Below are positions 7,880 to 16,016 of a stretch of 34,563 nucleotides of DNA, one piece after another (the first letter of the stretch is position 1; each line of letters opens with the position of its first letter). The notes beneath the pieces are model-generated. The model worked only from the letters and a program-made list of their open reading frames with translations. It was not told the origin of the DNA and made no database searches. Source of the stretch: Spirochaetales bacterium (GTDB lineage Bacteria > Spirochaetota > Spirochaetia > DSM-27196 > Alkalispirochaetaceae). The stretch is from positions 1 to 34,563 of the forward strand of contig JANQHT010000091.1 of the NCBI GenBank assembly GCA_028282545.1, in the 5' to 3' direction. The position numbers and the translations under genes are program-made.

Positions 7880-8451
7880 AACCAACGCGTCGCGAGCTCT
7901 TCGACTTCCTTGAGCCAGGTGCGACGCTGCGCACCGCTCGCATTGTGCAGATCGTAGAGGACCTTGACGCAGACGTCATGAATTCCGACGTAGGAGAGGA
8001 TTCGCTCGCGCCAGATGGAGAAAATCGCGTCCTGGCTCAAGGGGTTCGACTCGTTGGTAGTGGAGACGAGCATCGCTTTTTTATCCGATAGGAGCGGGCG
8101 TTTTGTCTTTGGGAGAAACTCGTCACCGGCGTACTCAAAGGCGATACCCGGACGGAAGAGGCGATCGATCCACCCCTTGAGAATCGCCGGCGGCATTCCC
8201 CACCAGTCGGGATAGACGAAGACGATTCCATGGGCATCGCGCAGTTCCTGCGAATGCCGCACCCAGCCGTCGTCAAAACTGAACCTGCGCTGGATCTCGT
8301 CGTTCTCGAGTACCGGCCGGAAGTGCTCCGCGTACAGGTCGTGCGCGTCCACGTGGTGACCTTCGTCCACCAGGGCGGAACCGATGCGCTCGGCAATCGC
8401 GTGGTTGTAACTGCCCTTGTCGGGATGGCTCAGGATCAGAAGTACGTTGAT
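7876..8451 (-). CDS. NAD(P)H-dependent oxidoreductase, flavodoxin-like fold; probable ATC start
   Basis: This 191-residue protein belongs to the NQO1/KefF-type flavin reductases, which reduce quinones or other acceptors. It opens with NVLLILSHPDKGSYN (FMN-binding first loop), then FVYPDWWGMPPAILKGWIDR, the family signature, and FEYAGDE. Standard starts GTG 8508 and ATG 8502 would add about 18 unconserved residues and lie upstream of the likely TATACT -10 box (8482-8477). A strong AGAGGAGG site (8467-8460) is placed 8 nt before ATC 8451, which encodes the residue where family members have their initiator Met. The start is therefore inferred to be ATC. It is coupled to the DUF218 gene and divergent from the SUF operon. 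Confidence 0.82.
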   Translation of the reverse strand: MNVLLILSHPDKGSYNHAIAERIGSALVDEGHHVDAHDLYAEHFRPVLENDEIQRRFSFDDGWVRHSQELRDAHGIVFVYPDWWGMPPAILKGWIDRLFRPGIAFEYAGDEFLPKTKRPLLSDKKAMLVSTTNESNPLSQDAIFSIWRERILSYVGIHDVCVKVLYDLHNASGAQRRTWLKEVEELATRWL

Positions 8452-8459
8452 GGCACTGG

Positions 8460-8467
8460 CCTCCTCT
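8460..8467 (-). promoter_or_regulatory. Strong Shine-Dalgarno that decides an ATC start
   Basis: AGAGGAGG on the minus strand ends 8 nt before in-frame ATC 8451. No ATG, GTG or TTG in this frame lies at a usable distance downstream of it. Confidence 0.6.
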
Positions 8468-8476
8468 GTGGGTTGT

Positions 8477-8505
8477 AGTATACAGTCGGTAGCCGCGCCC
8501 ATCCA
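8477..8505 (-). promoter_or_regulatory. Promoter of the oxidoreductase-DUF218 operon
   Basis: TATACT (8482-8477) is spaced 17 bp from TGGATG (8505-8500), a weak -35. A start of transcription near 8470 would give a short leader carrying the AGAGGAGG site. Confidence 0.45.
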
Positions 8506-8533
8506 CACCGGCGCGGCTTGAAATCGAGCACGA

Positions 8534-8562
8534 TTCTCAGTACCTTGTAGAAAAGTTAGGAT
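8534..8562 (+). promoter_or_regulatory. Candidate SUF operon promoter
   Basis: TTCTCA (8534-8539) and TAGGAT (8557-8562) are 17 bp apart, and TAGGAT ends 8 nt before ATG 8571. An alternative pair is TTGAAA (8518-8523) with TACCTT (8541-8546), also 17 bp apart. The sequence does not decide between them. Confidence 0.4.
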
Positions 8563-8570
8563 GGGTGAAC

Positions 8571-8876
8571 ATGGTGAGCAAAGGCGACGTTATCGAGACG
8601 TTGAAAAAGGTAATCGATCCCGAAATCGGGTTGAACATCGTGGACGTGGGTCTGATCTACCGCGTAGAGGTAGAAGACGCGGAAAACGTGGAAGTGGACT
8701 TCACGCTTACCACGCCCGGGTGCCCCATGGGTGACACGATCACCAACGATATCGTTACCGTGCTCCGGGAAGACCTGGGTTTTGCTAACGTAGTAACCAA
8801 CCTCGTCTGGAATCCGCCCTGGAGCCTCGATTTTATGAGCGAAGAGGCACGGTTGGACCTCGGCTACCCCATTTGA
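8571..8876 (+). CDS. SufT-like / MIP18 family (DUF59) Fe-S maturation protein
   Basis: The 101-residue protein is a single DUF59 domain with the family core DPEIGLNIVDVGLIY and the conserved Cys loop TTPGCPMGD. Relatives (SufT, PaaD, CIA2) help insert or carry Fe-S clusters. ATG 8571 is chosen over GTG 8565, which leaves too short a gap to the upstream AGGA. It is the first gene of the SUF operon, 24 nt before sufC. This position supports a role in Fe-S cluster trafficking rather than phenylacetate metabolism. Confidence 0.88.
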   Translation: MVSKGDVIETLKKVIDPEIGLNIVDVGLIYRVEVEDAENVEVDFTLTTPGCPMGDTITNDIVTVLREDLGFANVVTNLVWNPPWSLDFMSEEARLDLGYPI

Positions 8877-8900
8877 TTTGTTTTCTGGGAGGAGAACGAC

Positions 8901-9662
8901 ATGAAGATTGAAATCCGCGACCTAAGCGCACGGATTGGTGAAAATCAGATACTCAACGGCGTCGACCTTGAGCTGGAGAGCGGCAAAATCCACGCCTTGA
9001 TGGGACCCAACGGTTCCGGAAAGTCCACGCTCTCCAACGTTGTGTTCGGCCACCCTGCGTACGAAGTCACCGGTGGAGAAGTTCTGGTGGATGGCGAGAA
9101 CATCCTGGAGATGGAGACCGACGAGCGGGCGCGGCTCGGATTGTTCCTGGCGTTCCAATATCCCGTGGAGATTCCCGGCGTAACGGTGGGACGCTTCTTA
9201 AAACGGGCACACGAGATCCGTTTCGAAGACGACACCGACCGGACCCGGGGATTTGTGAAAACGCTCCGGTCCAATATGGACTTCATGGAGATAGACCAGG
9301 CCTTTATCAACCGGTACCTCAACGAGGGATTCTCAGGTGGTGAGAAGAAACGTATGGAGATCCTGCAGATGCTCACCCTGGAACCGGATTTTGCCATCCT
9401 GGACGAGACGGACAGCGGCCTCGACATCGACGCTCTCAAGGTCGTCGCCAAGGGCGTGAACCGGCTACGCGCGGAGAGTTCCTTCGGAGCTCTAATCATC
9501 ACACACTACCAACGTATCCTGGATCACATCAAACCGGACGTGGTGCACATCATGTACCAGGGACGGGTGGTCACTTCGGGCGGCCCCGAGTTGGTGCACC
9601 AGCTCGAGGCTGAAGGGTACGACTGGATAAAGGAGGGGCGCCATGAGCAGCCCGCAGGTTGA
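8901..9662 (+). CDS. sufC: SufC, ATPase of the SufBCD Fe-S scaffold
   Basis: SufC is the cytoplasmic ABC-type ATPase that drives conformational change in the SufBCD scaffold. The 253-residue product shows Walker [10 protein letters not shown] near residue 36, the Q-loop [13 protein letters not shown] typical of SufC, the signature [11 protein letters not shown], and Walker [19 protein letters not shown] 8901 has a GGGAGGAG site 7 nt upstream. The 3' end overlaps sufB by 20 bp, indicating coupled translation. Confidence 0.97.
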   Translation: MKIEIRDLSARIGENQILNGVDLELESGKIHALMGPNGSGKSTLSNVVFGHPAYEVTGGEVLVDGENILEMETDERARLGLFLAFQYPVEIPGVTVGRFLKRAHEIRFEDDTDRTRGFVKTLRSNMDFMEIDQAFINRYLNEGFSGGEKKRMEILQMLTLEPDFAILDETDSGLDIDALKVVAKGVNRLRAESSFGALIITHYQRILDHIKPDVVHIMYQGRVVTSGGPELVHQLEAEGYDWIKEGRHEQPAG

Positions 9663-11040
9663 GATAGACGACTATAAGTACGGCTTTTCCTACGAAGACA
9701 AGTCGATATTCAAGACGCGAAAGGGCTTGGGCCCGGATGTCGTTCGTGCGATCAGCGAACACAAGGGCGAGCCCCAGTGGATGCTGGAGTTCCGCCTGAA
9801 ATCGCTTGAGGCGTTCTGGAGCAAACCGATGCCCGCCTGGGGTGCGGACCTTTCGGATATCGACTTCGACGATCTCTACTACTACGCCAAGCCCGTTGAG
9901 GAGCAGGGTCGCTCCTGGGAGGACCTCCCGGAGGAGATCAAGGAGACGTACGACCGGCTCGGAATTCCCGAAGCGGAACAGAAGTTCCTCGCCGGCGTCG
10001 GCGCCCAGTACGATTCCGAGGTTGTGTACCACCGGACCAGGGAGGAACTGGAAAAGCAGGGCGTGATCTTCTCCGCTCCTGAAGAGGCGGTGCTCAACCA
10101 CCCTGAGATCGTCCAGAAGTACTTTGGAACGATCATCCCCTACAACGACAACAAGTTCGCTGCCTTGAACAGCGCGGTCTGGAGCGGCGGCAGCTTTGTG
10201 TACGTCCCCCCCGGCGTCTCGGTCGATATTCCGCTGCAGGCGTACTTCCGGATCAACAGCGAAAGCTTTGGTCAGTTTGAGCGAACCCTGATCATCGCCG
10301 ACGAGGGTAGTTTTGTTCACTACATCGAAGGGTGTACCGCTCCCATATACACCTCGGACAGCCTTCACAGTGCGGTCGTCGAGATCGTCGCACTCGAGGG
10401 GGCTCGCGTTCGCTACAGCACGATCCAGAACTGGTCAACCGACGTGTACAACTTGGTGACAAAGCGCGCCGTGGCACAGCGGAACGCCACGGTGGAGTGG
10501 GTAGACGGAAACATCGGAAGCAAACGGACGATGAAGTATCCCGCGGTCATCCTGGCGGGGGAAGGCGCCCACGGTGAGGTGCTCTCAATTGCCTTTGCCG
10601 GTCACAATCAACAGCAGGATACCGGCGGGAAACTCGTCCACGCCGCGAACAACACCAGTTCGCTTATTACATCGAAGTCGATCAGCAAGGGCGGAGGGAT
10701 CGCCACGTACCGTGGTCACGTGAAGGTGGAGGAGGGCATCAAAGACGCCAGGAACAAAGTCGAGTGCGACGCCCTTCTCATCGACGGCGACTCCGTGACC
10801 AATACCTATCCCTACATGGATATCATGAGCAGCAACGTGTCGATCGAACACGAGGCCAAGGTGAGCAAGATCAGCGAAGAGCAACTCTATTACCTGACCA
10901 GCCGCGGCCTGAGCGACGCGGAGGCGTCAACGATGATCGTCAACGGATTCCTGGACCCGCTCGTGAAACAGCTCCCCATGGAATACGCCGTCGAGTTGAA
11001 TCGTCTGATCGAACTGGAGATGGAGGGGTCCGTTGGATGA
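9643..11040 (+). CDS. sufB: SufB, Fe-S cluster scaffold protein
   Basis: The 465-residue protein forms with SufC and SufD the complex on which Fe-S clusters are built. Recognisable stretches are [45 protein letters not shown] with the conserved Cys, and the C-terminal right-handed beta-helix with [21 protein letters not shown] 9643 lies inside the end of sufC behind an AAAGGAGGGG site. It overlaps sufD by the ATGA junction at 11037-11040. Confidence 0.97.
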   Translation: MSSPQVEIDDYKYGFSYEDKSIFKTRKGLGPDVVRAISEHKGEPQWMLEFRLKSLEAFWSKPMPAWGADLSDIDFDDLYYYAKPVEEQGRSWEDLPEEIKETYDRLGIPEAEQKFLAGVGAQYDSEVVYHRTREELEKQGVIFSAPEEAVLNHPEIVQKYFGTIIPYNDNKFAALNSAVWSGGSFVYVPPGVSVDIPLQAYFRINSESFGQFERTLIIADEGSFVHYIEGCTAPIYTSDSLHSAVVEIVALEGARVRYSTIQNWSTDVYNLVTKRAVAQRNATVEWVDGNIGSKRTMKYPAVILAGEGAHGEVLSIAFAGHNQQQDTGGKLVHAANNTSSLITSKSISKGGGIATYRGHVKVEEGIKDARNKVECDALLIDGDSVTNTYPYMDIMSSNVSIEHEAKVSKISEEQLYYLTSRGLSDAEASTMIVNGFLDPLVKQLPMEYAVELNRLIELEMEGSVG

Positions 11041-12341
11041 GCCGTGCTACATTTGCCGATAGCACCATGGAAACGCTTCGGGAGTATATCGCATCGCGGA
11101 ACGAGCCGGCCTGGATGACCACCCTCCGGGGTGACGCCTTGGAACGCTCCGCTGCGATGGAGTGGCCTACTACGGCGGACGAGGAATTTCGTCGGAGCGA
11201 CGTGAGGTCCTACGATTTTACCGCCCTCGCCTTTGACGTGGATGAGGATTCACCCGCTCCGGTAGAAACGCCGGTTGGCATTTCCGGGACGCTCGATTTC
11301 CACGGAACATCCCTGCGCCGGGCGTCGCTCACCGAGGGACTCGCGGACAAGGGTGTGGTTTTTACGAGCTTTGCCCGCGCCTTTGCCGGTGACGTTCCGG
11401 AGACCCTTCTAAGGCGGCTCGAATCCGTATTGCGCCGTGGGCTCGACTCGGCGGACAACCGCATCTCCCTTACGCACTACGCGGCGATTACGCACGGCGC
11501 CGTCCTCTATGTACCGCGGTTCCTGGAGCTCGAGGACCCCTTTGTCGTCACCTTTGACGACGAAAGCGGCGACGGAGCTATGCGTGTCCCGCAGGTTGTC
11601 GTCATCACGGACGAAGGGGCACGGGCCGTTGTTGTGGAACGTATCCGCGGCGTGGAGGAAGGTGACTTTCTCTGGAACGAGTCCGTCCTCGCGGACGTCG
11701 GCAATGCCGGTCAGGTACGCTACTACGCTACGCAGGACTTGAATTTAGACTCGAGCTACTTTTCCGCGTCCTTTGCAACCGTTGGACGCGACGCGCGCTT
11801 GGAGATGTACAACAGCTTTTTCGGCGCCATGTTCACCAAGGCGCGAGTAGACGTGGAGATGGCCGGTGAGGGGAGTGACGCCTTTATCGGCGGCGTCTAT
11901 TTTCCCACTGAGGACCAGCACATGGATATGCGTACCGTCCAGCGCCACGTGGCTCCCCACGCCCACAGCGATACGCTCTACAAGGGCGCAATCACGGACG
12001 AAGCGCGCAGCGTGTACCAGGGGCTTATTCACGTGTTCCACGAGGCGGTCCAGACCGACGCGTACCTGACGAACAACAACCTCGTTCTGAGTGATGAGGC
12101 GCGTTCCGACTCGATCCCAACCCTGGAGATCCATACGGACGATGTCCGGTGCAGTCACGGTTCCACCACGGGCCGTCTGGATCAGGGGCTGTTGAACTAC
12201 GTTCGTACCCGCGGATTTTCCCTCGACGAGGCGCGGCGGATGCTCGTTGAAGGCTATTTCGAAGCGATCCTCTCCCGGTACCCGGAAACGGTCCTGGAAG
12301 AGATACACGAGATCATCGATTCCCGAATCACCGGCGCCTAA
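11037..12341 (+). CDS. sufD: SufD, Fe-S scaffold partner of SufB
   Basis: The 434-residue protein is the SufB paralogue that completes the SufBCD complex. The C-terminal core has [19 protein letters not shown], the conserved [20 protein letters not shown], and [17 protein letters not shown], where the His of CSHG is an SufD hallmark. The N-terminal ~130 residues are more divergent, as is usual. ATG 11037 overlaps the sufB stop by 4 nt, so the two are made together. The next gene starts 31 nt downstream. Confidence 0.95.
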   Translation: MSRATFADSTMETLREYIASRNEPAWMTTLRGDALERSAAMEWPTTADEEFRRSDVRSYDFTALAFDVDEDSPAPVETPVGISGTLDFHGTSLRRASLTEGLADKGVVFTSFARAFAGDVPETLLRRLESVLRRGLDSADNRISLTHYAAITHGAVLYVPRFLELEDPFVVTFDDESGDGAMRVPQVVVITDEGARAVVVERIRGVEEGDFLWNESVLADVGNAGQVRYYATQDLNLDSSYFSASFATVGRDARLEMYNSFFGAMFTKARVDVEMAGEGSDAFIGGVYFPTEDQHMDMRTVQRHVAPHAHSDTLYKGAITDEARSVYQGLIHVFHEAVQTDAYLTNNNLVLSDEARSDSIPTLEIHTDDVRCSHGSTTGRLDQGLLNYVRTRGFSLDEARRMLVEGYFEAILSRYPETVLEEIHEIIDSRITGA

Positions 12342-12350
12342 CCGCCGGCA

Positions 12351-12370
12351 GGTACGGTACGGTACGGTAT
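12351..12370 (+). repeat. Pentanucleotide tandem repeat before the Rieske gene
   Basis: Three perfect GGTAC units and a GGTAT end 2 nt before ATG 12373. Overlaps between units create TACGGT three times, each fitting TANNNT. There is no ribosome binding site in this gap. Confidence 0.8.
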
Positions 12371-12372
12371 CA

Positions 12373-12675
12373 ATGGCGCAGTGGCGGGAGGCGGTCCGGG
12401 AAGAGAGTTTTTCTCGAACCACCACGTTCCGTCATCGGCGGAAATCGATCGCCATCTTCCGGCTGGAAGACGGCCTATTCGCCATTGACAACGTCTGTTC
12501 CCACGAGTACTCGGAGCTGAGCGAGGGAATGGTGGTAGGCGGAGACGTCTACTGCCCCAAACACGGGTCGCGCTTCGATATCAGGACCGGAGCGGTGAAA
12601 GACTACCCGGCAACCCGCCCCGTCAAGACGTACGAAGTAAAGGTCGAGGACGGGGTGGTCTACGTCAAGGTGTAG
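12373..12675 (+). CDS. Rieske-type [2Fe-2S] ferredoxin
   Basis: The 100-residue protein is a stand-alone Rieske domain of the NirD/HcaC ferredoxin type. The cluster ligands are visible as CSHEYSELSEG (Cys/His) and YCPKHGSRFD (Cys/His) about 20 residues later. Such proteins carry single electrons in the cytoplasm. In several bacteria a Rieske ferredoxin sits next to sufBCD, where an electron-donor role in cluster assembly is suspected. ATG 12373 lacks a Shine-Dalgarno and abuts the GGTAC repeat. The Sua5 gene begins 1 nt after its stop. Confidence 0.93.
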   Translation: MAQWREAVREESFSRTTTFRHRRKSIAIFRLEDGLFAIDNVCSHEYSELSEGMVVGGDVYCPKHGSRFDIRTGAVKDYPATRPVKTYEVKVEDGVVYVKV

Positions 12676-12676
12676 C

Positions 12677-13759
12677 GTGCCAACTCGCCGTCTCACCACC
12701 GGCACGTCGGACATCGAGGCGGCCGGCGCCCTGATCCGCCGGGGAGCATTGGTGGTGTTCCCCACGGAGACGGTCTACGGCCTTGGTGCCGACGCGACCT
12801 CCGCCGCCGCCGCCCGGTCCGTGTACAAAGCCAAGGGCCGGCCCGCCGACAATCCGCTTATCGTTCACTTCGCGTCCCGGGAGTCGCTACTGCGGGAGGT
12901 CACATCGTCGGTGGAATCGGCACCGGTGGCCCCGGCCCGGGATGCCCCCGCGGTCTCGACGGCGTCGGCCGGGACGGACCTCGTGATTCGTCGCGCAGAG
13001 GCGCTGCTAACGGAGTTTGCTCCGGGGCCCGTGACGATCGTGGTTCCCCGCATACGGTCGCTCTCGCCGGTGGTGAGCGCCGGTCTGGAAACGGTGGCCC
13101 TGCGCGTGCCGGACCACCCCGTTGCGCGACGCCTCATTTCGGCGGCCGGGCGGCCCCTGGCCGCGCCCAGCGCGAACCGCTCGGGGCGCCCGAGCCCCAC
13201 GACCTTTGCCGCCGCCCTAGCCGAAATGGACGGTTCCGTCGCGGCGATTGTCGACGGTGGTGCCTGCGCCGTCGGGATCGAGAGCACCGTGATCGATATC
13301 TCCGGCGAAATCGTCACGGTACTGCGCCCGGGGGCCGTGACCGCAGAGATGATTCGCCGCCGGTGCGGCTTCGAAGTTCACGACGCAGGGTCCGGCGGCA
13401 GGGTCGAGCGTTCGCCCGGTACGCGGTACCGCCACTATTCGCCGGCAATGCCTCTCCTGCTCGTCGAAGGGGGGAGTGATATCGAATCGTCCCTGCGCGT
13501 CACGCCCAAGCGCGTGCGTATCATGGCCGTTTCGTCCACCCTTGCGGAGGCGTGCCGCCACGCCTGTAACGCAAACGAAGGGACCGGGGTGACGGTGGAC
13601 GTTGTCACCTTTGCGAACCATACCGACTATGCGGCCGCACTCTTTGCCGAGTTCTTCCGGGCGGAAAGGGACGGCATCGATCTCATCCTCGCCGAACTGC
13701 CGGATTCCGCCGCGCATCCGGCACTGGCTGACCGCCTGCGACGCGCCGCTACCGCCTAG
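12677..13759 (+). CDS. Threonylcarbamoyl-AMP synthase, Sua5 type
   Basis: The enzyme makes threonylcarbamoyl-AMP from threonine, bicarbonate and ATP for the t6A37 modification of ANN-reading tRNAs. The 360-residue length and the C-terminal Sua5 domain (RYRHYSPAMPLLLVEGG and beyond) mark the long Sua5 form rather than short TsaC. The YrdC domain shows VVFPTETVYGLGADA, KGRPADNPLIVH and AAPSANRSGRPSPT. Residues ~80-105 hold an Ala/Pro-rich insertion in the YrdC domain. GTG 12677 follows the Rieske stop by 1 nt, so the gene is probably read through from the SUF transcript. Confidence 0.94.
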   Translation: MPTRRLTTGTSDIEAAGALIRRGALVVFPTETVYGLGADATSAAAARSVYKAKGRPADNPLIVHFASRESLLREVTSSVESAPVAPARDAPAVSTASAGTDLVIRRAEALLTEFAPGPVTIVVPRIRSLSPVVSAGLETVALRVPDHPVARRLISAAGRPLAAPSANRSGRPSPTTFAAALAEMDGSVAAIVDGGACAVGIESTVIDISGEIVTVLRPGAVTAEMIRRRCGFEVHDAGSGGRVERSPGTRYRHYSPAMPLLLVEGGSDIESSLRVTPKRVRIMAVSSTLAEACRHACNANEGTGVTVDVVTFANHTDYAAALFAEFFRAERDGIDLILAELPDSAAHPALADRLRRAATA

Positions 13760-14002
13760 CAATTCTCATTATGGACGGAGGGCGACGACCCCTCCGACGA
13801 AATTGTCTATAGCCAACCAACAAGCAGTTCGCATTTTGGAGATCACATTGCCGAATGGAGGTGAATAACACCAGGCGCGCCCGGAAGGAAGAACAAAATG
13901 CGTCTCTGCAGCGTAGCGAAGCCAAGCGTTTTGTTCTTCCTTCCGGAGGCAGCCATGAAACGAACCGTGCCAAGGATATGTGATCTCCAACATGCGAACT
14001 GC
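13760..14002. repeat. Dispersed nested inverted-repeat element, copy 1 (most intact)
   Basis: This fills most of the ~300-bp gap between the Sua5 gene and the next CDS. A 25-bp inverted repeat at 13824-13848 matches the complement of 13978-14002 at 24 of 25 positions (it contains GCAGTTCGCAT and GGAGATCACAT). Inside is a hairpin at 13881-13946: 18 perfect pairs starting CCGGAAGGAAGAAC, then a G.U and two more pairs, with a 24-nt loop. A smaller stem CGGAGGG/CCCTCCG lies in the left flank near 13776-13797. Two related copies occur at 29117 and 32831. No obvious target duplication and no transposase were seen. Confidence 0.9.
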
Positions 14003-14021
14003 TGCGGCATCGTCGCTCGCC

Positions 14022-14051
14022 TTCCACTGTGGTGGAGCTATACTCTATAGT
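14022..14051 (+). promoter_or_regulatory. Candidate promoter for the coiled-coil protein
   Basis: TATAGT (14046-14051) ends 9 nt before ATG 14061, and TTCCAC (14022-14027) is 18 bp upstream. An alternative TATACT is at 14039-14044. No Shine-Dalgarno is present. Confidence 0.4.
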
Positions 14052-14060
14052 GGTACGGCC

Positions 14061-15677
14061 ATGGGCGACGATTTCCAGCTCGAAGACAATCTCTTCATTT
14101 CAAACGAGGGTGACGGGAACGCGGACACACCCGATTTTTCCGACCTCTTTGAGGATGAGGCGGTTACAGATGGCGCCTCGTCCAATGCGTCCGATCCTAT
14201 GGAGACGTTTCAAAAGGTCGACGCGCTCACGACGGCCCCCAAGCCCTACTTCAAGAACGCCAACTACTACCAGGACCTCCTCAAGGGTGAAGGGGAGGTC
14301 TCGAAGCGCCTGCATTCAACGCTTGCGGGGTTTCTCAAGGCGGATAACGCCGAAGACAAGTCGGTCTATCGGAACCGCTTGATTCCGATCTACTGGGAAC
14401 TGGCCCGGGGCGTCACAAAACGATTGGGGCCGACCCTGCCCGACCCGAAACTACTCTTTCTCCGTTTCGGTATCGTTCTCCCCACGGTACTCGAAAAGGA
14501 ACAGCGACTGATGTTCGCCCAGGTTCCTCGGGATAACACCATCGACCAGCCAATCCACTACGTGGACGAATGGCTGAGCCGTGTTGCCCAGGGCCTGGTG
14601 AATGCCTCCGCCACGGACGAGACCAAACCGGATGCTCGCAACGAGAAATCAAAGGTTTCTCGCCAGTTGGAATCGGCCAAGGGCAAGCTCGAGGCGCAGT
14701 TGGAACTCATCCGGACGCGCAATCGGGAGATGTCGGAGGAAGAGGCGGAACTCAAGGAAACGGTCCTGGCCCTGCTCAATCGCGAACAACGCTACGAGGC
14801 GGACAACCAGAAAGGCCCCTACGATGAGGCCCAGCGCGCTTCGTTCTCGCAGATCAACCAGAATCTGCGACGGCTCAGCAACATGAACCGCGAGCTTGCG
14901 CGCTCCTTTTCCGACCTCGAGAGGTACCAGGACGCCTTTGACGAACTCAAGGAGCAGGCGGAGGAACTCGGCGAAAACGTCCAGGCCATGGATACCGGCG
15001 CCGCCGTGGAGGAGATGAACACGATCCAGCAGATGGCGAAGCTCGCCGTCGGTCGCCAGGGGAACCACTTCCCCATCTTCACCAGGCAGTACTTCCGGAG
15101 CGGCCTCTCGTCAGTTGCAACACGGGAGAACGTCAACAACGTGCTCGCAGAAGTGGAGCGCCTGGACCCGAGTATCTTTCACCGCACCTTCAAGCAGAAG
15201 ACAACGCGGATCGTCCCGAACGTCATCCTTCTACCCTGTTACGGGGACCAGGGGATCTGCTGGGAGCCCTTTGAGCGCTACAACCGCGCTACCAGCCGCG
15301 GCCGTCTCGCGGTGCCGATGTATCCCAAGGAGCTCAAGGTCGCCGTTATCTCGGCGTTGGGCGACCTCCGGTGGCAGGTGGCCAAGGAGAAGGCGGCACA
15401 CTACTGGATGGAAGAGGGCATCACCGGCTGGTACTACCAGTGGTTCACCGAGCAGAAGCTGAAGGGTGACGTGAAGGACCAGTTTATCCAGGACTACATC
15501 CTCTGGATCTCGAAAGAGAGCGAGGGAACCCAGAAACTGGACCGCGAAGTACGCGGTATCTTCTGGCGGTACATGCCCTTCCCGCAAGACGTCAAGGACA
15601 TGCTCAAGAATCGCGGTTTTGTCTACTCGGAGCTCTACAAAAAGGACCAGAACCGCGCCATGTCGGACGGGTATTGA
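14061..15677 (+). CDS. Unknown 538-residue coiled-coil protein
   Basis: I do not recognise this protein. The N-terminus is acidic and low in complexity (residues 1-50, rich in Asp, Glu, Ser). A globular segment follows (60-180), then two heptad-rich stretches at about 190-250 and 263-311, with charged alternating patterns such as KLEAQLELIRTRNREMSEEE. The C-terminal 190 residues are globular and aromatic-rich (HYWMEEGITGWYYQWF). There is no signal peptide or membrane segment, so it is probably cytoplasmic. ATG 14061 is chosen because the -10 box lies just upstream and the longer in-frame ORF would run through repeat copy 1. It is a single-gene transcript. Confidence 0.75.
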   Translation: MGDDFQLEDNLFISNEGDGNADTPDFSDLFEDEAVTDGASSNASDPMETFQKVDALTTAPKPYFKNANYYQDLLKGEGEVSKRLHSTLAGFLKADNAEDKSVYRNRLIPIYWELARGVTKRLGPTLPDPKLLFLRFGIVLPTVLEKEQRLMFAQVPRDNTIDQPIHYVDEWLSRVAQGLVNASATDETKPDARNEKSKVSRQLESAKGKLEAQLELIRTRNREMSEEEAELKETVLALLNREQRYEADNQKGPYDEAQRASFSQINQNLRRLSNMNRELARSFSDLERYQDAFDELKEQAEELGENVQAMDTGAAVEEMNTIQQMAKLAVGRQGNHFPIFTRQYFRSGLSSVATRENVNNVLAEVERLDPSIFHRTFKQKTTRIVPNVILLPCYGDQGICWEPFERYNRATSRGRLAVPMYPKELKVAVISALGDLRWQVAKEKAAHYWMEEGITGWYYQWFTEQKLKGDVKDQFIQDYILWISKESEGTQKLDREVRGIFWRYMPFPQDVKDMLKNRGFVYSELYKKDQNRAMSDGY

Positions 15678-15684
15678 TGCTCGG

Positions 15685-15716
15685 CGCGGCGGCAGGGACC
15701 AGTCACGGCCGCCGCG
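15685..15716. terminator. GC-rich hairpin between convergent genes
   Basis: CGCGGCGGC (15685-15693) pairs perfectly with GCCGCCGCG (15708-15716) over a 14-nt loop. No T tract follows on either strand, so termination is plausible but not shown. Confidence 0.4.
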
Positions 15717-15737
15717 GCCGGCTCTGGGACAGCGCCG

Positions 15738-16016
15738 CTACCGCTTCCACCGATTCTTGAACAACGGCCCAAAGTAGTGTTCCAGGGGGTACTTCCCCGA
15801 CAGCCAGCGCATAAACCGGTGATACAGGTAGTAGGTCAACAAGACCGTGCCGATGAAGATCGCCAGCAGCGTCACCTGGTTGGCCCAAACGGGAAAGGCC
15901 GGAGCCAGGAAGCGCGCAAAAAAGAGAAAAAACGTTAGGAAAAGCACCGACATCACGACGATGTTGGCGATCGTTGCGCCGAGTATAAACAGAACCGAAT
16001 TGAGCCGTTTGTTCAT
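15738..16016 (-). CDS. Small two-helix membrane protein downstream of lspA
   Basis: The 92-residue protein has two hydrophobic segments, at about 8-40 and 44-64, with a basic C-terminal tail (LFKNRWKR). Its ATG overlaps the lspA TGA in an ATGA junction, so it is translated with signal peptidase II. I recall small proteins beside lspA in treponemes being annotated as 'leader peptide processing enzyme', but that name is not supported by any motif visible here. A role in lipoprotein export is only suggested by position. It ends before the hairpin at 15685-15716. Confidence 0.75.
   Translation of the reverse strand: MNKRLNSVLFILGATIANIVVMSVLFLTFFLFFARFLAPAFPVWANQVTLLAIFIGTVLLTYYLYHRFMRWLSGKYPLEHYFGPLFKNRWKR

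Noticed and set aside
10764..12341. Long upstream extension of sufD inside sufB
   Set aside because: The extension is a shadow of sufB in another frame; ATG 11037 overlaps the sufB stop in the usual way.
13776..13797. Left-flank stem CGGAGGG/CCCTCCG as a terminator of the Sua5 gene
   Set aside because: No T tract follows, and the stem is shared with repeat copy 2, so it belongs to the repeat element.
13749..14027. Minus-strand small ORFs over the repeat elements sharing a peptide like WLRYAAET (also at 29218-29538 and 32902-33151)
   Set aside because: The shared peptide follows from the conserved hairpin and loop bases. Differences between copies include radical changes (Tyr/Cys, His/Arg/Gly, Pro/Arg) rather than mostly synonymous ones, and there is no ribosome site.
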